Assembly (NCBI GenBank): GCA_003640385.1
Contig: RCAB01000081.1
Span: forward strand, 1 to 64,000
Direction: 5' to 3'
DNA length: 64,000 nt
Origin: Setaria digitata
Lineage: Eukaryota > Nematoda > Chromadorea > Rhabditida > Setariidae
Both the position numbers and the translations under genes were made by a program. The notes under the pieces are model-generated. The model was not told the DNA's origin and made no database searches. It saw only the letters and a list, made by a program, of their open reading frames with translations. How positions within the stretch are numbered: position 1 is the first letter of the stretch; every line of letters begins with the position of its first letter. Of this stretch, positions 44,842 through 58,390 are shown in pieces.

Positions 44842-47800
44842 ATAACTTTAACTGATAATTTCATCATTATTTGCTACGATGGCTATATATATATATAGCC
44901 ATCGTAGCAAATAATGATGAAATTATCAGTTAAAGTTATTTCACTTGTTATGGTGACATTGAAAATTCTTTTTTTTTTTATATTTTGGAATAAGAAAAAG
45001 ATTCTTTTCTATAACATTTATAAGTATAATAAAAAGAGTATATGAAGTGAATTTCATGCATTCATAACAATGCAAAATGAGTGAAAAATCTGAAAGAATG
45101 GAAATTGCCAATTGCAAATTGCAATGTTTTCTAAAAATCCTTTGCAATTTCCAACTTTCAAAACTAAATTATTCTTAATAATAGTATATCGATCAACTAG
45201 TTCGACTGATAACAACTTCACAGTTTGTTTAAATTTTTCCTTCTTTTTTCTTTTTGGAGACTCTTTTTTTTTGGATATTATTTTGATCCTATTTTTGGAA
45301 AATCTAATTAGTATATGTACGATATGTTTGAAAAGCTCTTTTATCTTAAGTAAAGGAACAAACACCTTTGCTTCGAATTGTAGGGAATGAATTTTTTCTG
45401 CTCAAGCAATTCTTGCAAAAATAATATCCTTTGAAATAGTCTTTTTCAGTTACTCAGTCCTATTCTTTTCATTATATTTTAATCAGAATTTTCTTACTTG
45501 TTATTTAAGCAGAAGATAACTTTGATTTTTGAAGAAATTCAAGGGAAAAAAATGAAGCAGAAGAAATAATAAACGGAGAAAAAAGGAAAAACAATAAAAG
45601 TCTCTTCACATTGATTAAACCTTTAGGAATTAATTGCAGTCTTTTTGCTAATTAATTTTATTATCTTTTTAGGAATTGTTTTCATATATATTTAGGACAT
45701 ATTTATATAAAGATGCATTTATTAAAATAACTTTCTTTCAAGAAAATATTGAAAATTTCTGGGATATAACTGAATTGAAAAGTAATTGTAAGTTAAAAGA
45801 AACCTATTTGATTCAAAATATAAAACTTACAGTTTCGACCATTTCCAGTCAAACATTTAAAATCTTTTATTTTCCTTTTATCATTAATCGACAATCTTTT
45901 GATAATATGCTCAATCTGCAATTATTATTGTTTTATTTCAAAATGTGCCATTAAATCGTTGATTATTTTTGCTCGCCAAATAGAGCATCCTCTTAAAAGA
46001 ATTGTTTTTTGCGGGTTTAATATTCTGTTCCTTTGCTACTCAAATAAATTACTTTATTAATTAATTAATTGTCGGCATCCATTAATGATGATTTAAAACT
46101 TGAAGCTGATGTTTGCCGCACTAATCTTTCATCAATAAACGATAGATTTGCATATTCTCCTTTCATTTTAATCATCAACTTGAATGTCATAAATCAAAAC
46201 AGTAATATCTCGATAATTTTTAATGATAGCAATCTTGATGACCTTTGGTGATAACAGATTGGTTCTTAAAAGAGTATTCTTCGATTGATTGTTTTCGTTT
46301 ATGTACTGCTTTTTTTTTTTAAGAATTTCGAAAACTTTTATTTTACATATGTTGCAATTATTTATTAGTACTTAATTCCACTTGAATTTCACCTCATATT
46401 TAATTATTCTGCTTTTAAAGGTCTCATTTAATTGCTATTTCTAGTATGATTATAATGACAATGAAATTCATTAAACGCTTAATTTAGTGCAGAATGTTTG
46501 CACTATCTTACTTTCCACTCTTAAGTATGGGTTTTTCTGTATTTTAATATTCTTTGCTGTTACACTGCTTTATTCACATCTTCTGTAACGTCATTTAATA
46601 TCACTTCCAGTATTGAGTACTGAAGTAAAGTGTACTGAATTAGAACTGGATCTTTTCTTTTACACAGTGATGAGGTTTGAATTAATTCTTTGAAAAAAAA
46701 AGACAAGTTAGTTTCATGCGACTCATTAACATCCATTGTCCAAGAAAATTCAGTTATCAATTGCCCGTAAATATTTTCCATAAATGAAAAAGTTTGTCTT
46801 TTTTTAAGACAAACTCAATGCTGCCATCTATCACAGAACACGTAGTTTTATTATTGCATCCATCTTTTTTGGACAAAACAATATAAGACTGAACAAATGG
46901 TTTTGTAAATTTTTTTTTCTGGAAATTCAAAAATCTTCGCTTTTTGCACAGTCTTCTCTTTTCTTTTTTTGCTTCTTTCTTTGCTCTTAAAAAAAAAAAT
47001 TTCATTTTTCATTTATTTACATCACTCTTAGATTCATTTCATCTTCAGAAATACTCCAAATAGAAAATCGAGTGGAATATAAATTCTATAAAATTGCTGC
47101 TTTTTTAATTTACTGAAATTTATGGCCTAAAAAAATAATAAAATTAAAAAAAAAAAAAAAAAAACGGGAAAAATTTATTGTTAGATGAAAATCACTCCCC
47201 AGTCATAAAAGTGCCATTTCATGGATAGAAAGCGAATGAATTCTGCAAAAAGACTACTTAAGCGTTTAAAAAAATTTTTTTTTATATTAGATGAATTAAG
47301 AAATGGATGATACTGCACTGGTATTGATGTATGTCTTAAAATTCTTTTTAAATTTAAAAAATTCAATCCAAAATTTAGCCAATTTTTAGAATTTCGGAAA
47401 ATGACAGAAAAGCAAAATAAGCTTTGAAAATTATTGCTTATAATTTTCTTTTATAATTAGAAATTTCAAATTTTTCTTCTTTGCTCGAAGGCCTTAATTT
47501 ATTTTTTAAAGCATTTCTGTTTTAGCAAAAAAAAACCACCCATTAATCAGTTTCTTATTAGCTTTTCTTTTTATCTTCTATTTTGTCGAGAGCTTATTTT
47601 TGGTTACTAAGATTACAAAACCTTTTAATTTTGAATAATTAATAATTAACGCCGAACAGGTAGGCAATACTAGCCAAGCGTGCAGTGCAGCATTAAAAAT
47701 TGATTAGTTTAATTTGCTGAAAGTTTCAATATTTCGCATTTTAATTCTATTTTCTGACTTTCTAAGTCGTTGCTTAGTTTATTTTTCTTTTTCAATTTTA

Positions 47801-50800
47801 GAATTTACTTTCTACATTCCATACTTGTTTTATTTTACGTCTGTTTATAGACAGTCATTGTTTGAATTATACCTTCGTTAATATTTCATAAAAAATTAAA
47901 ATTTCAACTGCTACTGCTTGATAAATGAATTCACATGCACGGCAATTAAGATTTAATGTTTACATCTGACAGTAAAGTGTTCAAGAAAGTTTTTCTTTCC
48001 CGGATGAAAAACTGACTTGCAAACAATCAGTCTTCTTTGCTTCAGTCATATTCAATTAAAGAAGAGAAGTTTGAAGTTGAGTAATTAATAATTAGAGAAG
48101 CCACTCGTTGAACTTATACTTCACAATTTAATATTTAAATTTTCGGCATGACTTCAAAGAACTTAAAATATTTCTTTTTTTAAAGTGTCCGCATTTTTCC
48201 TGTCTGATTTTCAATTCTCTTTCTAATTTCATAAATTCGTTTCATTTTATTTTTCACTTATTGACTTCAAAAAATTATTGTTTCATTTGCAAGAAATTTT
48301 TTTTATTTGTATTTCATCAAGATAATTGAAATGATGTAAAGCAAATTTATTTTAGTTCCATTTTAATCTACAATTATAAGAATTCCCATTCAGTTTTAAA
48401 ATCAAACACATTTTGAACCTTTTTTTTTTTAAATAAACATTAATTTTTTGAAATTTCTTCGCATTTCAGCAATAACACGTTCACGAAAGAATAATTTGAA
48501 AAATTCTAACTGATTTTGAACGGTTTAAATCTATCCTTTTTTTGACAATTTAGCTACTTTTTCATTCATTTTCATAAAATGAATCGAATTATCTGAAAAT
48601 GATTTCAATTCAGTACACTTTATATTCAATAAATTCGTCGCATTATCTAATATTGTGAGTGATAATTTTGGATTTGATTACCTTTTCATATTTTTATTAT
48701 TAGACGCAAAGTAGTGCGCATGTGATTTAGTTGAATCTATTTCCATTTTCGTTAGTGGATACAACTTTCTCTCTCCTTTAATTCCATTAACTAATTTAAA
48801 TGAAAAAACTTTTGTAGAATTTTTTTTTAAGAAATAACTAATTTTAATATTTTAGTTTTAATTTGTCATATTGAGAATAAGAATAAATCGTAAACAGCTT
48901 GCATTATTTTACTGTTCCAACTCTCGAATAGTAAACCTCACTTTTTGTGATTTCATTTAAAATGATTCGTGCAGGACTTGCAACAAAGCAAAAGAAAATT
49001 CAACATACCAGAAAATTGTTTTCATTAACTAAAATCGAATGAATATTTCATGAATATTTTTGCATAAATCATNAGAAAATTGTTTTCATTAACTAAAATC
49101 GAATGAATATTTCATGAATATTTTTGCATAAATCATTAATTAGGCTATAAATATTGATTACGTCAAAAATTTTATCATTTAGTTTTAAAAACAAAATGAA
49201 CAAGAATTCGAAAAAAAGGTGGGATGGAGGAGCGAATGTGGAAGCATATATCTTCAGAAAGCTCGCAATTTTTGAATTTTTTAAGATTTAGCAAAAGAAA
49301 AATGTTAGAAATTTTTTCAAAAAAAATGGTAACCAAATTTTAGCACTGCATAAAAATAAGCTTATGCTAGCAATTTAGCTGCTTAATTTACAAGTTAGAC
49401 TGTTATGAACAAAAAAAAAAAAAAAAAACAGAAAGCATCCATAATTTCTCAAACGAATTTAAATTTCTTCCTTTTTGTTTAAATTCAAAAAAAAGCTTTT
49501 CTCTTTTCTGTAATCAAAGTATTAAATACACTTTTTTCTTTAATTATTTTTTTTTTTATTTTGACAGTTTTTTCTATTTCTAAAGAAGCTTCGGAAATGA
49601 CTGCCAAATAACTGATTTGCATGGACTTAAATTTGAAAAATGAACAGTGATAAATGCTGTATATGAATTTATTTTTCTTTCTTTTTCTTGAAAGAAAAAG
49701 TTCCCAATTTTCTATTCAATTCGATAATTATCAAAATTAATTTTCCATGCAACATTTGAAAATTACCAAATTAAATAGACGAATGATTTGGGGAGAAAAT
49801 CCCTTTGTTCACACTTTTTTGATTTTAATTTGTTAATTTTTTTAATTTTCCACTTGGAGGTAGAAAAAACGGCTATTTCTTTCTTTTAAACGAAAATTTT
49901 CACTTCTTTTTTTTCATTCTCAATTTTTCCGATTTCTTTCTTTTCCAAATTTCTTGTCTTCATGCACTTTTTAAAAACTTTTGGTAAATTTGGTTAAATG
50001 ATGCCAATCATTAACTTCGAACAGTTATTTAGGGATATTTGATGCTGTTTCGATTCTCCCATTTAAGGAGAATCCATAGTTTAATTGAAATTTAATTGAA
50101 TTGGAACCCATTTAAATTTAAAGCCAGTTATATGAATGGGTACCATTTAATGACTTTAAACGATTATTTTGACATCTTCAGTACCGTTCCAATTTCATTC
50201 TCAAAAATTCATTCTTTGATTGAAATCTGTTCAAATTGATAACTACTTAAATTGAAGCCTTCTCATTCATAAATCAATGGCAATCATTAATAATTTCAAA
50301 AAATCACTCCATTATATTCAATATTTTCTCGATTTTAACCCGGGAGTTTCTGTCTTAATTAAAATTCAACTGAATGAAAATTCATTAAATCCAAACCTCG
50401 AATGATCTTAATTATTAATTTCAAGCTGTTATATCCAATTATTAATTATATTCCGAACTCTTCGAAAACTAGCTTCTTCTTTGAAATCTATTCTCATTTT
50501 ATTCTTTTTTAAAGTTATTTTCAATTGGTTTGTAATGAATTCTGTCAACCGTTTGAATAAATTTAATTTCCAGCACATGCTCGCTATTATTTTAACAATT
50601 TCATTGAATAAGTCGGCCCTCATCGTTGCAAAATTTGGACGATATTAATCCTTTGTTTTCTATACTTCATGAAAATGATAAGTGCTGAAGAAAAAAGAGC
50701 AGAGTTGTGCTCATATTTCATTAATGAAAAGAAACAAATGAACTGATTGTACTATTTTGTTCTTACTTTTTATTTCGCTAAATAATTCTTTCGTATTTCA

Positions 50801-53800
50801 CAGGAAAATGATGCATTGCATCAATTTTATTTGCTTTACTGAACGAATAATTGCTCGATGTAACTTTTGCAGTATAATTAATGATTTTTAAAGTGAAAAA
50901 GAAAAGTTTTAAAAAGAGTGGAAAATTTTTTGGTATATAAGAGTAAGTCGTTTTGAAAAAAGTTTCAGAAAAGGTTACAATATTTTGTTGATGATGAATA
51001 AATAAGCTAGCAAGAAGTATTATAGTGTTTCGTAAGCCTTTGCTTATAGATTATGTCTATGCCAAATTTCTAGAATTGTTTTAAAAACTCGGGAAAAAAT
51101 AATGGAAATTTCATATTGACTAAGATGACTTATTGAATTCAGTGAAAAATTTTGATGAAATGTGGTGAAAACGTTTGCATTTTCTAACTTCCTCATTTAA
51201 TTCCACTAATCAGTTATTTTTTTATTTTCGGATATGCTCCAACCAGCAACGAAACGTCTTTATGTTGTTAAATTTAATAATTTATACAATTCCGGTGCTA
51301 TAATTCACTAACTGATTTGTTTTTTAACAATTATAGAAAAAATTTCCGCAATTAGTGGCGGAGAATGTTTCTATTTTTAGTAGTAAGCTCATATATTAAG
51401 TAATTTTGACTGCATAATGAGTAATTCTGTCTCTACAATAACTATTTTAGAACAGGTGCTGTGTTCTCCTTCCTTCCATGTGAGATGTGAGCATTTTCTT
51501 TTTTTTTCCAGAAGACAGCAGTTAGGATTCTTAATTAGTAATTAGCAAAAATTTCAGATCATTGAAAACGGATCAATCGAATGTGATGTCAGCTACTAGA
51601 ACCAATCGATTTTGTACATTAAAGCCAACAAAATATGAAATTTCAATGAATGCTGCTAATAATATTACACGTATGGATACAACTGTAATAAATCGACAAG
51701 GTCGTGAACGAACTCCCGGATCAAGATCAATCAATATATCCGATTTGGGTATTCATTCTTCTGTTCTTAGTAGCGAACTGCTTCTTTTTGTTTACTAGTG
51801 AATCAATGGGTATATACTTGTGTCAGTGAAGTAAATTGGCACAGATGTAAAGAACTATTAAATTAACATACCGATAATTAAATAAGGTTTGAATTTAACG
51901 TTCATGAGTTATCAATAGTGTAAAGAAATTGTTCTAAAGAGTTGGAATTTTTATGATCTAAAGTTCGTAAATTCATCAGATTTTCAAAAGGTAGGAATAC
52001 TTTACTGTTGAGAAACATCTTTTCGAGCTGATGCAAAATACTGTCGCCATTACTCATTGATAATGATTGATTTGAACTGATGCTTGTCTAAACGAATAGA
52101 GTGTAGTATTTAAAAGTACATGCTTCAAATGGTACTTTTGTTAATTAGGGAAGCTGAAAATGAAGCGACGAAGTTCTCGTTTTGAAATCTCATTTAACGT
52201 GTAATGACGTATATTCAGGCTTGCAAGTAGACCATCCCTTCTCGTCAACACCATTTAGGTCAATTTTCACGCGTATGACGTATCTAGGCCTACAACTGAA
52301 TTAGTTATTCCTTCTCATTGAAAACAGTTTCATTTAAATTCATCTTTACTTGTCGTGAACGAACCTGCAAGTGAATGATTTTCTCTCCTTTTATTTCTAC
52401 TTTAAGCATATAAACAAAAAAAGTGACGCCAATTTATTTTCAAGTTTGTATCGAATTTTTGCAATTGAGCAACTTTTCAGGCTTTCCACACTCAAATTGC
52501 ACTTCTGATGGCATTACAAATTTCAAGAATTTCTGGCACTTTTCATTTCTTAAAATCTAATATATCTAACGTCAAACACATTTCCAAAAATAATTGGAAA
52601 AATCATAAATGCACTCGGAAATTTCTGATTGGTGAATACATAGCAAGAAGTTCTAGTTCGCTTGAAACACTTGGCGCTGGCGAAATTACTCGGCTCTGAT
52701 GGCTTTTTTTGGCCCATTAAAGTTTTATTGAGCTGATTTTTTGTTCAAGGCATGCATATATATTTTGCTTTAAACCATCTCTCATTTAACAATTTAAAAC
52801 TATCGATTTCTCTTAATCTAAAAAAATTTCTCACAAAAAAATTCTGATTAAATGATAAAAAGTGTTACACTTACACTCAGCCATTACTTCATTACGTGCC
52901 GATATTTCTCGACAACTTTTCGTATATGCACGATTTTTACTTCTTTCGAATATTTCTTAGATATATTACGGTATAAAAAAGCTGGTAAAACTATCACTGC
53001 TGGCTGGTTTGCTGTTGAGGCTTAACAAAGGGAAACGAATGTAATTTCCGGCTGACAAGGAAGGATGAATTTCATTTCCGGTTTCTAACTGTTGAAATAT
53101 TCTTCGGTTCTACGCAAACATTATTTCCTATGATCAACAAAGTTGCCGGATTTTTTATCTTGAAATCTGGAAATTTCGAGAAAAAATTCGTTAGCACGAT
53201 TTCAATCTAGGCTTTCATTCTTATTTGGAGGAACATCTCTCTCTCTCATTTCAGAAGATTCTCAAATTTCAACACTTAACAATTTTCCATATTGTCAAAA
53301 ATGAGAGAATGTGTAACATTTCTCTTTTGTTCTCTAAAAGTGATTTATTCATTCCACAGATCTTAAAAAATCGATACTTTTCTTAATAACAAATCAAAAC
53401 TAATTTCTGATATTTTGGAAGTTGAAATTTTTTGCTCACTTCTTCCTACAACATTAGTAAAATATTTAAAATTTATTTAAAATATTCGAACATTTTATGC
53501 TCTATTTCTGATGATTAATTAAAATTGTCGGAGTTAATTCAACCCTAAATTTTATTTTACAACAAAATAGATCAAAGCAAAAATATTTTACAGCAAAATA
53601 AAATAAAGAGATGTGATTAGAAAAAGAAAGCCTAGAAGAATATGAAAGTGATGACTTCTTCAGGGACCAAAAGATTAATGAATAGCTATTGGCCAGCACT
53701 GTGTAATAAATATGGCCCAATGATATTGCTCGGCTCTCTTTTATTTTCCAAAAAATTCTCCTTTTCCATTTGAAAGTAACGACGAATCAATAAGTTTTTC

Positions 53801-56800
53801 TGAGTTTTTGTTTTATATTTTATTTGAATTTGCAATTATTTGAATACTAACTAATTTTTTGATGAATTAAGGAAAATTTTAGCGAGCAAAACTTTTGAAA
53901 TCTAATTGACAAAAGTGGAATGTAGATTAAGAGTTAATTAACAATTATTGATTATGATGAGCTAACTAACTATTTAAAATCATTTCTTCAGTTTTTGTTT
54001 TTTATTGCGCGGAAGCAAAACTAATAATAATGAAGTAATTGGAGGATGATTTTAAAAAAATTCAAAAATTTAGAAATAATGAATGGATGAGTGAAATGTG
54101 ATCATGAATTATCGCAGGAAATAAGCAAAGGTAAACTTAAGATAACAAGATTATCGAATGCCTTTGCAATTACCTTTGCAGCTACCATCTCGATATCAGT
54201 TCTATGTTCCGTTAATTATGCACCATTCATTTTTTTTCCTTTTAAATTTCGATCCAGTTATTTATTTTTTATTTAATTAATGTAATTTGCAAATTTATCA
54301 GAGAATCTAAATGGTTTTTAATCATTCGAAGTTAGCTTCTTCGAAGCGACCGATTTTCCTCCTTAGTGTTTTTATTTCTTGAAATAAGCTACTGAAATAT
54401 ATTTTGTTTTGTTTATCAAAAAAAAGTAGCTAAAACAAAAATTGTCATCAGTGAATTGATAATTTTTAATAAAAAATGCAATTAAATGAACAAACAGGCA
54501 TACCTTGATAGCATACCTGCTCTATCTCCCTGTCCTATTATTCTAACAATAAATAAACATTACTCCATCTTTTTTTTGCAATATTTGCAGCGATGATTGC
54601 TTTATATAATTATTTTAGCTTGTATTTCATTATTTAAGACATTGAAAAAAGTGTTTGGAGGAAATCTCGGTGATAAAATAAATGGTGTTTCAAATATTTA
54701 AATAGAATAAATTTCAAGCCAGTTTTGCTGATAAGAGACAATTGATTGTTGATCAAATCATACGGCATTTCAAATGCCCTGTTAATGATTCCTTAAAATA
54801 TGTATCTAATAATTTTTTTCTTTTACAAATTTTTACCAAAATTTAATTCCGGTTCACATTTAATTTGCAACGAAGTTTTAATTCATAAGTTGGACTAAAC
54901 GCTATTCCCAGTGGCCATTATGATGAATTTCTGTTCCATCTGTTTGACTAATTAGCAACTTCTTTTAGCTATTGAAATATCAAGTGTGGATTAATTAGCT
55001 GTTTACCATATTTTACTGTGTGTGTGAAGTGATTAGTTTGCCGTTAAAATTTTTTCTTTCGCAAAATTTTATGACATAGTAGCCAATCAATCATTTCAGC
55101 AAGCAAGAACTTGAAAGATTCGAGCTTTAAAATAAAGATTTAATTGATTTTAAGCTAAAATTTCACTTTTTTCAAACAAGAGTAGTTGTTATATGAAACG
55201 ATTTTTGCTGATAAAGCTATCAGCAAAAATTTCTGATTGATTACATTCCATTTTTTGCAAAACATTTTAAAATTTTGCTGACAATCCAGCGAGTTTTTAT
55301 TGGCAATGCTTTACATTTATAAGTAGTCTAATTTACTCGTCATTGATTAGGTTCATTTTTATTTTTGCTTTTTTTTTGCGAAATCTGAATAATTTTTGAC
55401 AACCTGTTTCGATTATATCTTTAATGATATTAATTGGATGCTATCATTTTGAAAGAATTCCAACTGAAAAAAAAAAGAAAAATTGGGTTATTAGGTCATT
55501 AATGCAGTCAGTTCTTTTCTAACTGTTTTAATGATTTTTTTTTTTTACATTTTACCCATTCTATTTTTTCAGTTTTCTCGTTATCGTTAATTATTCAATT
55601 ATTTTACATAAAAAGGAATTACATTGAAATAGTCTTTTGAATTGCTTTCCTCACATTTTTTTTTTCTTTCATTGTTTCCTAATCATTAAGATCAATGACA
55701 TAATAGAAGTATTGAATGCCTAAATAATTAACTTTAGAGAATATTATTAAAACTTACTAAATTCGGCAGTATTATCAAAAACCATATAAGTTGAAAAAGA
55801 CAAAAACTATAAATTTTGTGAAAAGTTTGTAGTAATTGTAATTTCAGGTAAAATTAACCTAGATCAAAATGACAAGAAGTTGTCGAAAGTAGCCAACGTA
55901 CGTGAAAGTATTAGTACACGTGAACAGCAGCAATTCTATGGTTCATTGAGTCGAAGAAAACAAGGTCGAATTGAAACAAACATACAAAGGGTACATCATA
56001 GGTGTGTTTCTTTTGTTTACCATATATTTTAACCATTAATTGGATTTTTAATCTTGTGATTCTTCCGCACACGTACGTTAAAATTTTTGCGTGAAATGTA
56101 CTAAATAACGTGTTATATATTAAAAAATTGCACCCATTATATCGCTATAGACGATGATGGCTAAAACTAAAACTTTTGAGTAATATAAGTATAGCAAATT
56201 GACAAATAAAACTTAATCAAAAAAAAAAACGAAGAAAATTAAAATGAAATAGGCCTAATATTACTCAACGAAAATAAAAACTTGCACTCACTAATAAAAT
56301 AATAAATTTCTTCAATATTATTAAATTAATCCACACACTTCAAAATTTCTGATTTTCTTTTTTTCATTGTATGGACATTCTCACTAATCAATTATTCTAT
56401 TCTGTTAAACCCATTTTTTTTTTTTTAATTTTGTCATGCTAATTTTCCCAAATTTCATCTAACAAAAAAGATTTTTGATGAGATAAAAGTAAAACATTTT
56501 GTCAATTATCGCTTTCTTATTTTTAATGTGTTTTCTCACTTTCTCTCAATTAAAACAAAAATAGGCAGGACTGAAAACAAAAAAAAAAAGTATTAAAATA
56601 CGTTTCTATTGTTTTTTCACTGCAGAAAAGAGTGAGATTAAAATTGAAAAATAATAACAACCTTATCATAAAAAGACGAATTTTCGACTTCTTATCACTT
56701 TTCTTCCTCCTCTTCAGTTAATGATCCTTTGGCAATTTACAACACATTAGTCAAAATCTTAGATCTCGAAGTGCTGGCAGCGATAATCTTTTCTCGCTAC

Positions 56801-58390
56801 GTTTATCATCACCATGTAAGCAAAGTCTTATCAACATGTCATCAGTACGATGCGATAATCATTCTGCTTCTACCAATGGCTTACTAAATCCATTTAAAGC
56901 AACCAAAAAGTTTTTGAAAAAGTTAGTTAAACTTAATTTAAATTTAATCCAACAATTAGTCACTTTTTTTACCAGCTAGGGGAATTTCATATCATGGAAA
57001 TTTTTCGCAGAAATTTCAGCAAATGGGAGAAAAAAAGAGGTAATAAGCGATAATTTCGAAATATTAAACCTTATTTCATTTAAAATTTTTGGCTTATATT
57101 GAATTTTAATTAAATTACGTGGCAGAAGTTATTTTAGAATATACGATTCGGCAACATTACCGAGCCGAACACACTCAAAGGGAAGTGTAAGTGAACGAAA
57201 TGATATCCCGACAACATCACGTTCAACAGAGCATTCATTTCTCGAGACTAAATATGCTGCAGAATTGCCATTCAATGAACAGAACTATGAATGTGGTCGT
57301 AATATTACCAGTTAGTTTAGAAAGAACTCTTTTAGATTTAAAATTCCAGATACAAAGGAGGCAAAACAGTGGGGAAAAGGAAATTGAAAGCGAAAGTGGA
57401 ATTTGACAATCACAAATACAAATCATCAATTTTCTAGTAGTAAAAGTTGAAATATCATATACGAACTCTAATGATTCCCATAGCTCACCTGACGTAAAAT
57501 GGCATCCGTTTATTTTACACAGAGTAACTAACCTGACAGACGATTCCGGAAGATGGCTACCGTTCATTTTATACAATGAAATGCAAACAAAAAGACAAAT
57601 GATGTGCCCGACGGATTATAAATTGGTCTTTCATTTGAAACTCATTTTTGCTACTTTAGTTCTGTTTCTCAGATTTAACTTATATTTTTGGAATTAAAAT
57701 TTCAAACCATTTGAGGTGGAACATATGCATTCGATACCAATCACAGTTCCATTATCGCACCATCAACGGTGAAACCGACGATGTTAATTGATGATACAAT
57801 GAATGATTCGGGCTTATCACGATCAATAAGCTCCAGTGACTCTCAGAAAACATCTTCTGGTGATTTCCGGTCCTGGAATGATGTTTTCAACCATCTGAAA
57901 CGTGAAATGGTATATGAAGTTTTGGCGTCACCAGTTATCGTTATAGATAATGATACTATTAAAGTGCTTGCTGGTCAAGTAGACCGCAAGCAGCAAACTG
58001 TTATTGCTCTCTTCATTTCGGAAACAATAATAAATTAAAAAGAAACAATACACGGAGGAACAATGTTTCGGATCATTCGTTGACTGTTCAGTCTCACTTG
58101 CTTATTTAAGTACTTTCTTATTCAAATTTTGTTCTTTCCACTCCTCTATTTTTTTCTCTAAATATTATTTATTTCAGGCTTATATGCGACAGCGTGATGC
58201 GCAAATATTTGCTGATTTACAGTTTGTTGAGCTTCAATTAAGGAATGTCAAAAATCAAGCCTTGGCCTCATCAAAGTCTGACTACACAATGAGCAACAAC
58301 AATACCGATCTTAATTGCACTATTGATAACAATATTTTAGACAGAAGACAAATTAAACTAGGTGATTTAGTCGAGAGTATGCCTTTGTGA
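38477..58390 (+). CDS. Ser-rich protein with C-terminal helical segment, function unknown
   Basis: Seven exons join in one frame: 38477-38661, 51558-51769, 55848-56001, 56751-56921, 57138-57310, 57716-57909 and 58178-58390 (433 residues). Every junction phase matches, including A|GTTAGT joined to TTTGAG|GT. The N-terminal exon is polar with an aromatic/Arg cluster (TTGWYSTRRQYRSVAFGTW). The middle is Ser/Arg/Asn-rich with phosphorylation-like stretches (LRSRSAGSDNLFSLRLSSP). The C-terminal part reads SWNDVFNHLKREMAYMRQRD then AQIFADLQFVELQLRN, likely an amphipathic helix or coiled coil. There is no signal peptide or membrane segment. It looks like a cytoplasmic scaffold or adaptor, but I do not recognise the family. 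ATG 38477 lies 58 bases behind a TTTTAG acceptor ending at 38419. The 12.9-kb first intron makes assignment of exon 1 less certain than the rest. Confidence 0.68.
39740..39790. repeat. ATT trinucleotide microsatellite
   Basis: About 14 ATT units, followed by an imperfect extension. Confidence 0.9.
41875..41904. repeat. 30-base poly-T run
   Basis: An uninterrupted run of T, the longest homopolymer in the window; its exact length is likely unreliable. Confidence 0.9.
44841..44940. repeat. 100-bp perfect palindrome with TA core
   Basis: Bases 44841-44890 and 44891-44940 are exact reverse complements with no spacer and no mismatch. The arms begin AATAACTTTAACTGATAATT and reach CGATGGC before a (TA)n centre. 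A separate (AT)n tract abuts the left end. Confidence 0.95.
49010..49136. repeat. 63-bp duplication split by a single N
   Basis: 49010-49072 and 49074-49136 are identical, and 49073 is the only ambiguous base I saw in the window. This is the pattern left when overlapping contig ends are joined without being merged. Confidence 0.95.
51770..55847 (+). other. 4.1-kb intron of the Ser-rich protein gene
   Basis: Bounded by A|GTAGCG and TTTCAG|GT in matching phase. AT-rich, with no repeats or exons I can support. The frame at 52508-52699 has no convincing splice sites. Confidence 0.45.

Larger units (their letters stand above)
38662..51557 (+). other. 12.9-kb intron of the Ser-rich protein gene
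   Basis: The donor CATCA|GTTAGT and acceptor ATTTCAG|A bound it in matching phase. It is AT-rich and homopolymer-rich, with an ATT microsatellite, a 30-T run, a 100-bp palindrome and an N-split duplication listed separately. Open frames inside it (for example 41070-41363, 44206-43808, 45390-45054, 47005-46757) have A/T-driven composition and no domains. Additional or alternative exons cannot be excluded. Confidence 0.5.

Noticed and set aside
38478..58390. Initial impression that the long plus-strand gene is a cAMP phosphodiesterase (PDE4 type)
   Set aside because: No HD metal-binding motifs or UCR domains appear in any exon; the assembled protein is Ser-rich without a catalytic domain.
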